The notes beneath the pieces were generated by a model, which was given only the letters and a program-made list of their open reading frames with translations, was not told where the DNA came from and ran no database searches. A program made the translations under genes and the position numbers. Positions 1-8,422 of a DNA stretch of 34,967 bases are shown here, one piece after another. The stretch comes from Sphingobacteriaceae bacterium (GTDB taxonomy: Bacteria; Bacteroidota; Bacteroidia; Sphingobacteriales; Sphingobacteriaceae), in NCBI GenBank assembly GCA_947458875.1, contig CANGZD010000016.1:1-34967 (forward strand). Direction: 5' to 3'. Within the stretch, counting starts at the first letter, position 1. Every line of letters starts with the position of its first letter.

Positions 1-33
1 GTTTAACATTTACATTAAAATTAACACGATATA

Positions 34-1026
34 ATGGCAATTTTAGCATTTCAGAAACCCGATAAAGTAATCATGCAGAAATCTACCGATTTCGATGGTA
101 CTTTCGAGTTCCGCCCCTTAGAACCTGGTTTTGGTGTTACCATTGGTAACGCTTTACGCAGAATTCTGTTATCTTCTTTAGAAGGTTATGCAATTACTTC
201 TGTACGTTTCTCTGGAGTATCTCACGAATTTTCAACCATTAAAGGTGTAGTAGAAGACGTTACCGAGATCATCCTGAACTTGAAACAAGTACGTTTCAAA
301 AAAACCGGAGAATCTGGGGACAGTGAAAAGATTTTTGTAGTCATTACTGGTCAAGATCAGTTCAAAGCCGGTGAAATCACCAAATTTTCCAACAATTTCA
401 CGGTCTTAAATCCTGAAATGGTGATTTGCAACATGGAAAGCAACGTGACCTTAGAAATCGAGCTGACTGTGAACAAGGGACGTGGTTATATTTCTGCAGA
501 AGAGAACAAAAACCAAGATACTGTGGTGGGTGTAATCGCCATCGATTCCATCTACACGCCTATCAAAAATGTAAAATATACTATCGAAAACTATCGTGTT
601 GAGCAAAAAACCGACTACGAGAAATTAGTTTTAGATATTGCTACTGATGGTTCCATCCATCCAGAAGATGCTTTGAAAGAAGCAGCTAAGATCTTGATTC
701 ATCACTTCATGTTATTCTCAGATGAGAACATCATGTTAGAATCTCAGGCTAAAGAAGAAACCAAAGAAGTTGACGAGGAAATCTTACACATGCGTAAGAT
801 CTTGAAAACCGAATTAGTTGATTTGGACCTTTCAGTGCGTGCCCTGAACTGCTTAAAAGCAGCTGACATCCGTACTTTGGCAGAGTTGGTATCATATGAT
901 GTAGCCGACATGCTGAAATTCAGAAACTTTGGTAAAAAATCATTAACCGAGATCCAGGATTTAGTGAAATCTAAAGGTCTTTCTTTCGGAATGAACCTGT
1001 CTAAATATAAATTAGACGAAGAATAA
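34..1026 (+). CDS. rpoA: DNA-directed RNA polymerase alpha subunit
   Basis: Alpha subunit of RNA polymerase; it dimerises to nucleate core assembly, and its C-terminal domain contacts promoter DNA and activators. The N-terminal domain (about residues 1-230) carries the hallmark [20 protein letters not shown]. After a charged linker (about 240-255) the C-terminal domain (about 258-318) has [20 protein letters not shown] and [14 protein letters not shown], the two helix-hairpin elements of alpha-CTD. The length of 330 residues is normal for Bacteroidota. The ATG at 34 is preceded by A/T-rich sequence without a Shine-Dalgarno motif, as is common in this phylum. It is followed 72 bases later by rplQ, the standard end of the ribosomal-protein/alpha operon; rpsD would be expected just upstream, outside the window. 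Identification is secure. Confidence 0.98.
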   Translation: MAILAFQKPDKVIMQKSTDFDGTFEFRPLEPGFGVTIGNALRRILLSSLEGYAITSVRFSGVSHEFSTIKGVVEDVTEIILNLKQVRFKKTGESGDSEKIFVVITGQDQFKAGEITKFSNNFTVLNPEMVICNMESNVTLEIELTVNKGRGYISAEENKNQDTVVGVIAIDSIYTPIKNVKYTIENYRVEQKTDYEKLVLDIATDGSIHPEDALKEAAKILIHHFMLFSDENIMLESQAKEETKEVDEEILHMRKILKTELVDLDLSVRALNCLKAADIRTLAELVSYDVADMLKFRNFGKKSLTEIQDLVKSKGLSFGMNLSKYKLDEE

Positions 1027-1098
1027 TTATATAATTAATAAGCGACGTGTTCGTAATTCCCTCACAAGAGACGGTATGAACACGAAAATCGAAGAACA

Positions 1099-1689
1099 AT
1101 GAGACACGGAAAAAAAATCAATCACTTAGGTCGTACCGATTCACATCGTAAGGCCATGTTGGCCAATATGGCCTCTTCGCTTATCTTACACAAGCGCATT
1201 ACTACTACATTGGCTAAAGCAAAAGCTTTACGTACTTATGTAGAACCTTTAATTACTAAATCTAAAAACGATACCACACACTCTCGTCGTACCTTATTTA
1301 GCTATTTGAAAGATAAAGAAACAGTAACTATCCTTTTCAGAGAAGTTGCAGAAAAAGTAGCTAATCGTCCGGGAGGTTATACCCGAATTTTAAAATTAGC
1401 TAACCGTTTGGGTGACAACGCTGAAATGGCTATCATTGAGCTGGTAGATTACAACACTACATTTAGTCAAAATGATGCCAGCAAAGCGGGTAAAAAAGCA
1501 ACCCGTCGTCGTGGTTCAGGTGCTTCAAAATCTAAAGTAGCAAGTGCTGCTCCCGTAGCTGAGGCTAAGGCTGAAGAAGCACTGGAAGCTCCGGTAGAAG
1601 AATCTGCTCCAGTAGTTGAAGAAACCCCAGCAATAGAAGAAACTCCTGCAGCTGAAGAAAATTCAGCCGAAGAGAAAACCGAAAATTAA
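1099..1689 (+). CDS. rplQ: 50S ribosomal protein L17 with long acidic C-terminal tail
   Basis: Large-subunit ribosomal protein L17. The conserved core starts [20 protein letters not shown] and runs to about residue 125 ([20 protein letters not shown], then ELVD). The last 70 or so residues are extra: a basic stretch ([15 protein letters not shown], about 134-148), then a low-complexity Ala/Glu/Pro tail with repeated EETPA-like units. L17 in most bacteria is about 115-130 residues; extended forms are known in Bacteroidota, so the tail is lineage-typical and not a fusion, though its role is unknown. The gene is the last of the rpoA operon and is followed by a strong terminator. Confidence 0.97.
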   Translation: MRHGKKINHLGRTDSHRKAMLANMASSLILHKRITTTLAKAKALRTYVEPLITKSKNDTTHSRRTLFSYLKDKETVTILFREVAEKVANRPGGYTRILKLANRLGDNAEMAIIELVDYNTTFSQNDASKAGKKATRRRGSGASKSKVASAAPVAEAKAEEALEAPVEESAPVVEETPAIEETPAAEENSAEEKTEN

Positions 1690-1714
1690 TCATTCGAATT
1701 CATTTTTCATCTGA

Positions 1715-1745
1715 AAGCCCCGAACACCTGTTCGGGGCTTTTTTG
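1715..1745 (+). terminator. Rho-independent terminator after rplQ
   Basis: GC-rich hairpin AAAGCCCCGAAC / TTCGGGGCTTTTTT (9-bp stem, loop of about 6 bases) with a T-run, 26 bases after the rplQ stop. It closes the rpoA operon and insulates dnaK. Confidence 0.92.
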
Positions 1746-1789
1746 TTTATAATTTGATTCCTGCTACCAAGGTACATAAAGTCCGATAC

Positions 1790-1882
1790 TGCCATCCTGT
1801 CATTGTTCAGAAGACTCTCTGCGGGTTCTGTTTAACGCTTTCTGCCAAATTGTTTTCCTTTTAGGCTTGGCATGCCCCTTGT
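1790..1882 (+). promoter_or_regulatory. Candidate sigma-54-type promoter with upstream repeats, dnaK
   Basis: TTGGCATGCCCCTTGT at 1867-1882 fits the sigma-54 -24/-12 pattern (TGGCAYR-N4-TTGC, last base T in place of C) with the GG and TG doublets correctly spaced. It lies about 52 bases before the dnaK ATG. Two related TGCCA motifs precede it: TGCCATCCTGTCA (1790-1802) and TGCCAAATTGT (1843-1853), possible activator sites. Seen directly: the motifs and their spacing. Inferred: sigma-54 control of the chaperone. The alternative is a chance match plus an unrecognised primary-sigma promoter. Confidence 0.45.
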
Positions 1883-1934
1883 TAATTGTTGAATGATTCA
1901 ATAAAATATTGAACGCATTAAAAAGAAAAATAAC

Positions 1935-3839
1935 ATGTCAAAAATTATCGGTATCGACTTAGGAACTACTAACTCATGCGTTTCTGTAATGGAAGGTAAT
2001 GAGCCAGTGGTAATTGCCAACAGCGAAGGAAAACGTACAACCCCTTCTGTAGTGGCTTTTGTAGAAAACGGCGAACGTAAGGTGGGTGATCCTGCCAAAC
2101 GTCAGGCCATTACAAATCCTCAAAAAACCATATCTTCTATCAAGCGTTTCATGGGCAACAGTTTTGATGAAGTAAAAAAAGAAGCTGCTCGAGTGCCATA
2201 CAAAGTGGTTAAAGGTGATAATAACACCCCAAGGGTGGAGATAGATGACCGTAAATATACTCCTCAGGAAATTTCTGCTATGATCTTGCAGAAAATGAAA
2301 AAAACTGCGGAAGATTTCCTGGGTCAGGAAGTAACCGAGGCGGTTATCACCGTTCCGGCCTATTTTAACGATGCTCAACGTCAGGCAACCAAAGAAGCCG
2401 GCGAAATTGCGGGTTTAACCGTAAAAAGAATCATCAACGAGCCTACTGCTGCGGCCTTGGCTTATGGTTTAGATAAAGCAGGTAAAGAAATGAAAATCGT
2501 GGTGTTCGACTGTGGTGGTGGTACACACGACGTTTCTGTATTGGAATTGGGTGATGGCGTATTTGAAGTAAAAGCTACCGATGGGGATACCCACCTGGGT
2601 GGTGATGACTTCGACCACATCATTATCGAGTGGTTGGCAGAAGAGTTCAAATCAGAGAATGGCATGGACTTACATCAAGATCCGATGGCTTTACAGCGTT
2701 TGAAAGAAGCCGCTGAAAAAGCGAAGATCGAGTTGTCAAGCTCTACACAAACTGAAATTAACCTGCCATATATTACTGCCGATCAAAGCGGGCCTAAGCA
2801 CTTAGTAAGAACCCTCAGCCGTGCTAAATTCGAACAATTGGCCGATAGTTTGATCAAACGTACCATCGAGCCTTGTAAGTCGGCATTGAAAAATGCAGGC
2901 TTAAAAACCTCTGATATTGATGAGATCATCTTGGTGGGTGGTTCTACCCGTATTCCTGCTATCCAAGAAGCAGTTAAAGCTTTCTTTGGCAAAGAACCTT
3001 CAAAAGGTGTTAACCCCGATGAAGTAGTAGCAATCGGAGCTGCTATTCAAGGTGGTGTTTTAACCGGAGAGGTAAAAGATGTATTGTTACTGGATGTAAC
3101 CCCGCTATCATTAGGTATTGAGACCATGGGTGGTGTTATGACTAAATTAATTGAGGCCAATACCACTATCCCAACCAAAAAGTCAGAGATCTTCTCTACT
3201 GCATCTGATAACCAGCCATCGGTAGAAATTCATATCCTGCAGGGTGAGCGCCCAATGGCGAACCAGAACCGTACCATTGGCCGATTCCACCTTGACGGCT
3301 TGCCGCCTTCACCACGTGGAGTGCCTCAAATTGAAGTAACCTTCGATATTGATGCCAACGGTATCTTGCACGTAAGTGCCCAAGATAAAGCAACCGGTAA
3401 AGAGCAGAAAATTCGTATCGAAGCTTCATCTGGCTTAACCGAGGAAGAGATCAAGAAGATGAAAGATGAAGCGGAAGCGAATGCCGAGGCTGATAAAAAA
3501 GCAAAAGAAGAGATCGACAAGCTAAATGCTGCTGATGCGCTGATTTTCTCTACTGAAAAACAGTTGAAAGAGTATGGAGATAAGATTTCTGCGGATAAGA
3601 AAACGCCTATTGAAGATGGTTTGAAAAAGCTGAAAGATGCTTATGCAGCTAAAAATTTCGAGGAAATTGAAACTGCTCAGACTGAACTTCAGGAAGCTTG
3701 GAACGCCGCTTCAGAAGAAATGTACAAAGCTACTCAGGAAGCTGCTGCTGAAGGAGCACCTGCTGATGCTGCTGCTGCCGGAGCCGACGAGGTGACCGAC
3801 GTAGATTTTGAAGAAGTAAAAGAAGACGATAAGAAATAA
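1935..3839 (+). CDS. dnaK: Molecular chaperone DnaK (Hsp70)
   Basis: ATP-dependent Hsp70 chaperone that binds exposed hydrophobic segments of client proteins with DnaJ and GrpE. The nucleotide-binding domain (about 1-380) begins [19 protein letters not shown], has phosphate loop 2 as [16 protein letters not shown] and adenosine-binding [13 protein letters not shown]. The linker [15 protein letters not shown] leads to the substrate-binding beta domain (about 395-505) and the helical lid. The tail is Ala/Glu-rich and ends [14 protein letters not shown]. The 634 residues are full length. The Cys and His in the CGGGTHD loop replace the usual Leu and Phe of DLGGGTFD; I believe this is common in this phylum. 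It stands alone, without dnaJ or grpE next to it, and has its own promoter and terminator. Confidence 0.98.
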   Translation: MSKIIGIDLGTTNSCVSVMEGNEPVVIANSEGKRTTPSVVAFVENGERKVGDPAKRQAITNPQKTISSIKRFMGNSFDEVKKEAARVPYKVVKGDNNTPRVEIDDRKYTPQEISAMILQKMKKTAEDFLGQEVTEAVITVPAYFNDAQRQATKEAGEIAGLTVKRIINEPTAAALAYGLDKAGKEMKIVVFDCGGGTHDVSVLELGDGVFEVKATDGDTHLGGDDFDHIIIEWLAEEFKSENGMDLHQDPMALQRLKEAAEKAKIELSSSTQTEINLPYITADQSGPKHLVRTLSRAKFEQLADSLIKRTIEPCKSALKNAGLKTSDIDEIILVGGSTRIPAIQEAVKAFFGKEPSKGVNPDEVVAIGAAIQGGVLTGEVKDVLLLDVTPLSLGIETMGGVMTKLIEANTTIPTKKSEIFSTASDNQPSVEIHILQGERPMANQNRTIGRFHLDGLPPSPRGVPQIEVTFDIDANGILHVSAQDKATGKEQKIRIEASSGLTEEEIKKMKDEAEANAEADKKAKEEIDKLNAADALIFSTEKQLKEYGDKISADKKTPIEDGLKKLKDAYAAKNFEEIETAQTELQEAWNAASEEMYKATQEAAAEGAPADAAAAGADEVTDVDFEEVKEDDKK

Positions 3840-3855
3840 TCGTTTTTATTCAACC

Positions 3856-3895
3856 AAAAAAGCCCGGGGGATTTCCACCGGGCTTTTTGTTTTTT
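3856..3895. terminator. Bidirectional terminator between dnaK and GH31 gene
   Basis: Inverted repeat AAAAAGCCCGG / CCGGGCTTTTT with a loop of about 10 bases and flanking A- and T-runs on both sides, so it can act for dnaK on the plus strand and the glycosidase operon on the minus strand. Both coding ends lie within 20 bases. Confidence 0.9.
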
Positions 3896-3905
3896 AAGAG
3901 TCTGA

Positions 3906-6314
3906 TTAATATTTAATACTAATCGGGGAATATTGGTTGGCAAACACAACTTCCAATAGTCCTTGTTCATCAAATTGAACTTTTACTTTTTTCCCATTGA
4001 TGAGCAGGGATTTGGTCTCGCTTGAGAAACCATGTAACACCAACTTAAATTGCTTGAAACGTGACTGATAAGCGCCTTTTACTGCCGATAAATTGATCTG
4101 TTTTTTTGTAGGTTCAAATTGTAAGGTCCTAGTATAGCTCTTGTTTGCCTCTTCCGCAAGGCTGATACCATCATCCTCGTAATAAGTGAACCTGCTGCCT
4201 GATCCTCCGTTCCAGATGTGAACCTGAAGTATTTCATCTCCTTTTTCTGAAGTATTTTGTACCACGCTTTGCATCGGAATAATGGCTCCTGCTTTCACAA
4301 ACACTGGTAAATCATTTAATGGTGCGGGTGCCAGTATACGTTGCTTGCCTCTAAAAACTTCTCCGCTGCTCAAACGGTACCACTCGCCCTCGGGTAAATA
4401 AACCTCGAGGGTAGATTTGGCACTTTCCACCGGAGCAACCAATAGGTATTCGCCAAACATGAATTGTTGCTGAAATTTTTCTTCAAAAATATTCGGATCC
4501 TTGGTGTAGTTGATGGCAAGGCTCCGGGCAATGGGCATACCTGTTTGAGTTGCTTGGTAAAAGTTAGAATACAAATAAGGTAACAAGCGATAACGTTGTT
4601 CAATGTCTTTGCGCATGATCGCTTCTGCCTCTGTACCAAAACGCCAAGGTTCACGCATTGGGGTATTGATCTCGGCATGATTCCTGAATATCGGTGTGTA
4701 AACACCCAAGGAGTTCCATCTGATCATCAGTTCAGTGGAGGGGGTGCCAATAAAACCACCAATATCTACTCCAATATTCTGAACACCCGATATTCCCAGA
4801 CTATTTACTAATCGCTGACCCAAAAGCATGTGTGCATCACTTGAAGCATTATCTCCTGTCCAAACTGCTGAGTAGCGTTGTATACCCGAATAAGCAGCAC
4901 GGGTGAGGTTGAAAGCACGTTTGCCCAATATTTCTTTGGTTCCCTCGAAAGTAGCTCTCGACATTTGTAAACCATAAGCATTGCGAGCTTCTTTTAATGT
5001 CATCTCTTTTCCTTTGCCGCCAAATTGAATTAGGTCCGGAATATTTTGTCCCCAAACGGCAATTTCATTCATGTCGTTCCAAAAACCCTCTACTCCTTTA
5101 TCAGTCAAGCTTTTGAACGATTTTCCCCACCACTGGCGTACTTCCGGGCGGTAGAAATCAGGAAAATGACATCGTCCCGGCCATACACTGCCGATATAAA
5201 AATCGCCACTCGGATATTTGGCAAAATAATTTCTTTGCACACCTTCATCGTATTGCTGATAGCCTTTCTCAATTTTGATACCCGGATCAACAATGGTCAC
5301 CACATGGAATCCCATGGCCTTTAATTCATCAATCGTTTGTTTTGGATTTGGAAAATTTTGCGGGCTCCATGTAAATATTTTATAGGCATCCATGTAATCA
5401 ATGTCGAGGTAGATCGCATCTGCAGGTATTTTTTTCTCACGGAAAGTTTTGGCAATTTCCAGTACTTGCGTGTCGGGCTTATAGCTCCAGCGACATTGCT
5501 GATAGCCTAAGCTCCAAAGGGGAGGCATTTCCATGCGTCCGGTTAACCAGGTATAATCTTTAATTAATCCTGCTACGCTTGATGAGCCGAAGAAATAATA
5601 ATTCATTTCACCGTCTTCCGCTCCAAAATAGCTGGTTTGTTCATCGGTAGAGGCACCAAAATTGAAAAAGCTCTTATGAGTATTGTCGAAAAAGATCCCA
5701 TAAGTCGAATTATCGTGTAAACCAATGTAAAACGGGATGGTTTTGTACAAAGGATCGGCATTGAGCGCATATGCAGGCACATCACTATTCCAGTTGACGT
5801 AACTGCTTCCTCTTCTGTCGAGATTGCCTGTTTTTTCGCCCAAGCCTATGAATCGTTCATTCTGGATCAGTTTTTTGAAATTACTCACCTGTGTGCCGGT
5901 CCACGAAATACCCAATCGCTCATCGTCGCCGTTTAAAAAGCGACCATCTACGGCGTTATAAAAACTGATCCTTATTGGATTTTTAGTAATTCTCACCTTG
6001 ATAGAATCGGTTTGAAGCAAAATTTCATCTATTTTTTCGGAAATAATTTTGAAATAATTTTGATCAGCATTTTTAATCACCGCAAAAGAGCTGTCTCTGC
6101 TAAATTCCTTTTGTACTGCTCTCACACGCAACACATTCTGCTGATAAGTTTGAATGGAGACCTGTCCGTTTTCTGCTTTTAGCAATACACCGCTACTTGT
6201 TTTTTGCAGAGAAGTAAATGCGCCCAATTGCTTACTCAAATGACCGGTTTGTGCAAATGAATTGAAAATAGAAGTTATTAAGACGAATAAACTGAAGAAT
6301 CTAACTTTTAACAT
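3906..6314 (-). CDS. Secreted glycoside hydrolase family 31 (alpha-glucosidase-like)
   Basis: Retaining alpha-glycosidase of family GH31, acting on alpha-linked glucosides or related sugars in the periplasm. The N-terminus MLKVRFFSLFVLITSIFNSFAQ is a signal peptide with the usual Ala-Gln cleavage end. An N-terminal beta domain (about 25-250) contains GLGEKTGNLDRRG; the catalytic barrel starts near PPLWSLGYQQCRWSY (264-278). The nucleophile is Asp414 in GFWNDMNE and the acid/base is Asp488 in SAVWTGDN, both standard. C-terminal beta domains follow (about 600-802). It is the last gene of a three-gene operon, 16 bases after the kinase. GH31 also contains alpha-xylosidases and an alpha-N-acetylgalactosaminidase subfamily; the exact substrate cannot be read from sequence, although the neighbours hint at an N-acetylhexosamine glycan. 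Confidence 0.93.
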   Translation of the reverse strand: MLKVRFFSLFVLITSIFNSFAQTGHLSKQLGAFTSLQKTSSGVLLKAENGQVSIQTYQQNVLRVRAVQKEFSRDSSFAVIKNADQNYFKIISEKIDEILLQTDSIKVRITKNPIRISFYNAVDGRFLNGDDERLGISWTGTQVSNFKKLIQNERFIGLGEKTGNLDRRGSSYVNWNSDVPAYALNADPLYKTIPFYIGLHDNSTYGIFFDNTHKSFFNFGASTDEQTSYFGAEDGEMNYYFFGSSSVAGLIKDYTWLTGRMEMPPLWSLGYQQCRWSYKPDTQVLEIAKTFREKKIPADAIYLDIDYMDAYKIFTWSPQNFPNPKQTIDELKAMGFHVVTIVDPGIKIEKGYQQYDEGVQRNYFAKYPSGDFYIGSVWPGRCHFPDFYRPEVRQWWGKSFKSLTDKGVEGFWNDMNEIAVWGQNIPDLIQFGGKGKEMTLKEARNAYGLQMSRATFEGTKEILGKRAFNLTRAAYSGIQRYSAVWTGDNASSDAHMLLGQRLVNSLGISGVQNIGVDIGGFIGTPSTELMIRWNSLGVYTPIFRNHAEINTPMREPWRFGTEAEAIMRKDIEQRYRLLPYLYSNFYQATQTGMPIARSLAINYTKDPNIFEEKFQQQFMFGEYLLVAPVESAKSTLEVYLPEGEWYRLSSGEVFRGKQRILAPAPLNDLPVFVKAGAIIPMQSVVQNTSEKGDEILQVHIWNGGSGSRFTYYEDDGISLAEEANKSYTRTLQFEPTKKQINLSAVKGAYQSRFKQFKLVLHGFSSETKSLLINGKKVKVQFDEQGLLEVVFANQYSPISIKY

Positions 6315-6330
6315 GACGATAATTTTGTCC

Positions 6331-7404
6331 TTAATTTAAACATTCCTGAATAAGCACTTCTAATTTTCTTTCGTTTTGAAATAATAATTTCAATAATTGA
6401 AATTGGTTGAGAGCACGATCCAGATTTTGATTGGGGTATAGAATTGGATAATAAGTACTGCCCTGCAGAAAATCTGCCAGGAAACGCAGGGCCTGCATGT
6501 AAATGATGTATTTTCCGGAAAACAGCAGGAGCTGCTTTTCCTGATCAGTCAGTACGGCCGCCATCTCCGAAAGGTAACCTCCAATAGTTGCTTTGAAAAA
6601 GTCCTCTCGGATGTTGATCTTGTTAAGATCGGCTTCATTTTCATCAACCGCACAGAGGTAAGTCCGCAACATATCGCCTAGGTCTGAAATAAATAAGCCC
6701 GGCATCAGTGTGTCGAGATCGATTACACAAACCCCTTTAAAATTCTGTTCATCCAATAACACATTGCTAATTTTGGTGTCATGGTGCATAATCCGCAAGG
6801 GAAGAGCTGCTTTTACCGCATGAAATTCTTTAAGAATAACCTCAAATTCAAGTGCCATTGTAATTGCCCCTGAAGCGGTAGTTTGAAGTGTTGGGGAAGT
6901 TTGTTCCAGCGCTTGATCAAATTGTTTTTTCCGTAAATCCAGGTCATGAAAACCAGGAATACTTGGTTCCAACAGTCTACTGTCCAGATCCTTCAGTAAA
7001 CGACTTAGCTGGCCGAACTGTTTGGCGGCTTCGTAAGCCTGCTCTGGTTTGGTTAGCACGTCAAAGGCTTTGGCTTTTGGCACAAAAGGCGATAGGCGCC
7101 AGTATTCACCAGCTATTAGGGATAAATTGTCCCCATCCCCATTAAATAGCGGAGCAATGAAAAGATATTCCGGATGATGTTTATGCAAGAATTCTTGAGC
7201 CAGCCGGACATTTTTGGAGATTATTTCCGGGCGCTTAAATACTTTTTGATTGATCCGCTGGAGTACAAAACTTGTCTCCTGCTGCTCCTTTCCAAGCAGC
7301 AGGAGAGTATGATTGATGTGCCCGGAGGCTGCACACTGAACCCTAAAATCAGCTGGATTTAAATTGTAAAGTGACCAAATTTGCTCAGGAAAGCTTATTT
7401 CCAT
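6331..7404 (-). CDS. Sugar 1-kinase, APH fold, NahK (N-acetylhexosamine 1-kinase)-like
   Basis: Cytoplasmic small-molecule kinase of the aminoglycoside/choline kinase fold. From memory of the Bifidobacterium N-acetylhexosamine 1-kinase NahK, the match runs the whole length: SGHINHTLLL (27-36) as the glycine loop, FVLQRINQKVF (46-56), the catalytic loop MHHDTKISNVLLD (206-218) with Asp209, the metal-binding VIDLDTLMPG (227-236), and the C-terminal LRFLADFLQG (306-315) followed by YPNQNLDRA. The length (357) equals the NahK class (about 359). NahK makes GlcNAc- or GalNAc-1-phosphate with ATP. The start overlaps the nucleotidyltransferase stop by 10 bases, which couples the two products: kinase then NTP transfer. 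The alternative is another anomeric kinase (AmgK-type for MurNAc, or a hexose 1-kinase). The fold is certain, the NahK subtype likely. Confidence 0.82.
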   Translation of the reverse strand: MEISFPEQIWSLYNLNPADFRVQCAASGHINHTLLLLGKEQQETSFVLQRINQKVFKRPEIISKNVRLAQEFLHKHHPEYLFIAPLFNGDGDNLSLIAGEYWRLSPFVPKAKAFDVLTKPEQAYEAAKQFGQLSRLLKDLDSRLLEPSIPGFHDLDLRKKQFDQALEQTSPTLQTTASGAITMALEFEVILKEFHAVKAALPLRIMHHDTKISNVLLDEQNFKGVCVIDLDTLMPGLFISDLGDMLRTYLCAVDENEADLNKINIREDFFKATIGGYLSEMAAVLTDQEKQLLLFSGKYIIYMQALRFLADFLQGSTYYPILYPNQNLDRALNQFQLLKLLFQNERKLEVLIQECLN

Positions 7405-8294
7405 AATTGAGCAGGATACACTCCCGATGAAACCAGTTCGTCGATGCTCTGCTGCACAATCGGTTTGTCTTCTTTATAGGTTACCCCGAACCATTTACTC
7501 TGTGTAGGAATTACTTTGAAGCAAACTTTGCCTGATTTGATCAGTTTTTCGGCCACCAATGGGATAAAGAATTCAGCTTTGGGGTTTTCTTTATTGGCCA
7601 AAGCAAAATCAACGAATAATTGCTTGCTGTCGGCAAAAATCTGAGGGGTAAAGCCCCAAAAGTTCATCGATGCGGCAGCTTGTCGGCTCAATGGCGTTTC
7701 CACGCCGTTTTCTTCATACACCACACCGCCATCTTTAAAATACACCTGGGTGCGTTCGTTGATGTCTTTTAAAAAGCCATCCGCATCCACTTCGCAAATC
7801 CCTCTTGACACTGAACCGTATTCAGACAAAGTTTTATCGATTTGGAAACCCATCAGTCCGAATAATTGATCATTTACTTCAGAAGTAAGGAATTTAGCCA
7901 TCTTTTCGTACGAATCGCGGCCATAAAAATCATCGGCATTGATTACGCAGAACGGTTCCTTTACCGAATCGGCGGCAGCTAAAACCGCATGAGCAGTACC
8001 CCATGGCTTGGCACGTTCAATCGGTTCGTTGATCCCGTAAGGGCTTAAATCGTATGACTGGAAAACATAATCTGTTTCGATTTTTCCTTTCAGTTTAGGC
8101 TCGAAGATGGCTTTAAAATTCTCGGCAAACTCCTCGCGAATGATGAATACTACTTTGCCAAAACCGGCCTGTATGGCATCATAAATAGAATAATCGATAA
8201 TGGTTTCCCCGTTAGGACCAAATCCGTCGGTTTGTTTCATGCTTCCGTAACGGCTGGCCATACCGGCAGCTAAAATGAGTAAAGTAGGCTTCAT
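7395..8294 (-). CDS. Sugar-phosphate nucleotidyltransferase
   Basis: Rossmann-type NTP transferase that joins a sugar-1-phosphate to a nucleotide, giving an NDP-sugar and pyrophosphate. The N-terminal signature LILAAGMASRYGSMKQTDGF (6-25) is the nucleotide-binding loop. KPWGTAHAVLAA (96-107) is the base/ribose contact region, and INADDFYG (118-125) supplies the metal-binding aspartates. There is no left-handed beta-helix, so it is not GlmU-like. At 299 residues it is longer than MurU-type enzymes. It is the first gene of the operon and overlaps the sugar 1-kinase by 10 bases, so its likely substrate is the kinase product. Whether UTP or GTP is used, and which sugar, is not visible. Confidence 0.88.
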   Translation of the reverse strand: MKPTLLILAAGMASRYGSMKQTDGFGPNGETIIDYSIYDAIQAGFGKVVFIIREEFAENFKAIFEPKLKGKIETDYVFQSYDLSPYGINEPIERAKPWGTAHAVLAAADSVKEPFCVINADDFYGRDSYEKMAKFLTSEVNDQLFGLMGFQIDKTLSEYGSVSRGICEVDADGFLKDINERTQVYFKDGGVVYEENGVETPLSRQAAASMNFWGFTPQIFADSKQLFVDFALANKENPKAEFFIPLVAEKLIKSGKVCFKVIPTQSKWFGVTYKEDKPIVQQSIDELVSSGVYPAQLWK

Positions 8295-8422
8295 GTTAAT
8301 AAATTATATAGGTGATGTGTATTGTTAAATGATAAATTAGTGAAACGAAATTAAACAATGTTTGGCTAACCTAACAGCTTTGGTCAAGAATTGTTGCACC
8401 AATTGAAACCTGTAATTTAAGT
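8295..8422. promoter_or_regulatory. Divergent promoter region, glycan locus
   Basis: The 128-base A/T-rich gap between the minus-strand nucleotidyltransferase operon and the plus-strand GH109 gene must carry the promoters of both. TTGG-containing segments lie near 8361 and 8380, but no clear operator palindrome or paired -33/-7 boxes could be assigned. Confidence 0.5.

Noticed and set aside
4370-5324. Several overlapping open frames on both strands within the GH31 gene
   Set aside because: All are out of frame with a gene that has intact catalytic residues; none has a signal peptide or family motif.
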